DNA of 31,658 nt, taken from positions 1 to 31,658 of the forward strand of contig JAYPOZ010000047.1 of NCBI GenBank assembly GCA_038131165.1. Reading direction: 5' to 3'. The notes below the pieces were generated by a model. That model had not been told where the DNA came from. It saw only the letters and a program-made list of their open reading frames with translations, and made no database searches. Origin of the DNA: UBA6544 sp038131165. GTDB taxonomy: Bacteria; Pseudomonadota; Alphaproteobacteria; UBA8366. Below are positions 30,671 through 31,658 of this stretch, in pieces; the stretch's first letter is position 1; each line of letters opens with the position of its first letter. The translations under genes and the position numbers were made by a program.

Positions 30671-30737
30671 CGCAAGCCGAAGCGCTTCAGCCCGTTCCCA
30701 GCGCGACCCGCGCCACATGCGAGGAAGGAGAAAGCTC

Positions 30738-31112
30738 ATGGGAGATTTCGACGAAGAGGCCTTTTTCGACCGCTTCAACACCGTGTGGCAGACCCACGAT
30801 CTCGACGGGATCGCCGAGATGTTCACCGACGACGCGATTTTCGAGACGTCGTATGGAACGGAACCTTTCGGCAAGCGCGCGGTCGGCAAGGCTGCCGCCG
30901 TAGCGCTTGCGAAGGAAGTCTTCACCCGCATGCCGGACGTGCATTTCGAGGAGTTCCGCCGCCTCGCCACCCCGGAATTCGCGGCGGTCGAATCGGTAAT
31001 GACCGGCACGCTGGACGGCAGCGGCCCCTTCGAACTGCACATCGTCGACCTGCTGACGATCCGCGACGGCAAAGTCGCCGCAAAGCGCACCTACCGGAAG
31101 GTGCCGGGATAG
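30738..31112 (+). CDS. SnoaL/NTF2-like small protein
   Basis: The chosen ATG at 30738 has AGGAG just upstream; an in-frame start seven codons earlier lacks one. The 124-residue protein has the alpha+beta cone pattern of the SnoaL-like/NTF2-like superfamily: an N-terminal helix with DEEAFFDRFNTVWQTHDLDGIAEMF, then TDDAIFETSYGTEPFGKRAVGKAA, and three long strands ending in HIVDLLTIRDGKVAAKRTYRKVPG. Members are isomerases, hydratases, cyclases or ligand binders, and the catalytic residues vary, so the reaction cannot be assigned. It lies 67 bases after the carbonic anhydrase gene in the same direction and converges on the htpX gene. Confidence 0.78.
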   Translation: MGDFDEEAFFDRFNTVWQTHDLDGIAEMFTDDAIFETSYGTEPFGKRAVGKAAAVALAKEVFTRMPDVHFEEFRRLATPEFAAVESVMTGTLDGSGPFELHIVDLLTIRDGKVAAKRTYRKVPG

Positions 31113-31201
31113 GCTTCGGCCGCGACGGCAAGCGACAGATCATGCCGTTGGCAATCCACTCGTTCCGGCCATCGCCTCCGGCTCGCCTTGCTTTTCTGCA
31201 G

Positions 31202-31658
31202 CTAGGCGCCGCGCTCCAGCGCCGCGATCCGGTCCTCTAGCGGTGGGTGGCTGGAAAACAGCGCCTGCACGCGGCCCGCGTCGATGGCGAGGGCGGCGAT
31301 CTCGTCCGGCAGTTGGCGTTTCACCTGCGACGACTGCAACGCCCTCAACGCGCCGATCATGTTGCGGCGGCCGGCGAGCGTCGCACCGCCCTCGTCGGCG
31401 CGGAATTCGCGCCGCCGCGAAAACCACATCACGATCGTCATCGCCAGGATGCCGAAGACCAGCTCCGCGACCATCGAGACGATCCAGAAAGCGGGCCCCT
31501 GCCCCCGCTCGACCCTGAAGACCAACCGGTCGACCAGGAAACCCACGACCCGGGACAGAAAGATCACGAAGGTATTCACGACGACCTGAAGAAGCGCCAG
31601 CGTCACCATATCGCCGTTCGAGACATGGCTGACTTCATGCCCTAGCACCGCTTCCACC
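31202..31658 (-). CDS. htpX: Protease HtpX, M48 family (5' partial)
   Basis: The frame runs off the end of the window, so only the C-terminal 151 residues or so are seen. The zinc-binding HEVSH motif (H-E-x-x-H) appears at once in VLGHEVSHVSNGDMVTLALLQ. Two hydrophobic membrane segments follow (around VVVNTFVIFLSRVVGFLV and IVSMVAELVFGILAMTIVMWF). Then comes the third-ligand helix with FSRRREFRADEGGATLAGR, whose E in EFRADE completes the zinc site. The ending ALFSSHPPLEDRIAALE is typical of HtpX. HtpX is an inner-membrane quality-control protease that removes misfolded membrane proteins with FtsH. The N-terminal membrane segments lie outside the window. Confidence 0.93.
   Translation of the reverse strand, partial: VEAVLGHEVSHVSNGDMVTLALLQVVVNTFVIFLSRVVGFLVDRLVFRVERGQGPAFWIVSMVAELVFGILAMTIVMWFSRRREFRADEGGATLAGRRNMIGALRALQSSQVKRQLPDEIAALAIDAGRVQALFSSHPPLEDRIAALERGA

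Noticed and set aside
30671..30737. GAAGCGCTTC palindrome after the carbonic anhydrase as a terminator
   Set aside because: It is only 10 bp with no loop and no T tract, and a ribosome-binding site for the next gene follows closely.

Overview
The window is a GC-rich stretch (a rough impression is about 65% G+C) of a bacterial chromosome, most likely from an alphaproteobacterium of the Rhodospirillales type. This guess rests on gene style: many CoA ligases, a type III CoA transferase, LLM flavoenzymes, TauD-type dioxygenases, paired hydantoinase/oxoprolinase genes, an HtpX protease and a receiver protein with a GPDRRR linker. No rRNA is present to fix the taxonomy. A block of exactly 100 N (3665-3764) shows that this is a scaffold from a draft or metagenome assembly. 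Apart from that gap, coding density is high and no gene-free stretch exceeds about 250 bases.

Layout. 1-3664: the end of an NHL-repeat beta-propeller gene, a TetR repressor with a perfect 19-bp dyad before it, a TTC38-like TPR protein, and an exported hypothetical protein cut off by the gap. 3843-8202: a tight plus-strand operon of acyl-CoA ligase, ThDP-dependent decarboxylase/lyase and LLM flavin oxidoreductase. 8356-12028: a DAO-type FAD oxidase (+), then a translationally coupled minus-strand pair of PaaK-like CoA ligase and amidohydrolase. 12274-14997: a class I glutamine amidotransferase-fold hydrolase (+), an orphan receiver protein (-) and a crotonase-family enzyme with PaaG-like active-site residues (-). 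15168-18845: TauD-type dioxygenase plus a muconolactone-isomerase-like protein (+), a CaiB/BaiF CoA transferase (-) whose stop codon interlocks with theirs, and an isocitrate lyase/PEP mutase family enzyme (+). 19016-29884: two separate minus-strand HyuA-HyuB units. The first leads into an M28 peptidase, the second into a cysteine-dioxygenase-like cupin and a small HNH protein; an Ldh_2-type dehydrogenase (+) lies between them. 30032-31658: beta-carbonic anhydrase, a SnoaL/NTF2-like protein and the C-terminal part of HtpX (-).

The common theme is soluble catabolic chemistry: CoA activation (two ligases and one CoA transferase), C-C bond cleavage (ThDP enzyme, PEP-mutase-family lyase), oxygen- or flavin-dependent oxidation (LLM, DAO, TauD, cupin) and hydrolysis of amide or lactam bonds (two HyuAB units, M28, C26). 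No transporter is encoded, and TetR is the only recognisable DNA-binding regulator. The genes form several short operons facing in both directions rather than one pathway operon, so each small unit probably handles its own substrate. I see no phage, IS element, CRISPR array or tRNA. The most system-like candidates are the ligase-ThDP-LLM operon, the PaaK-amidohydrolase pair and the second HyuAB-cupin-HNH unit. Their substrates cannot be read from sequence alone.
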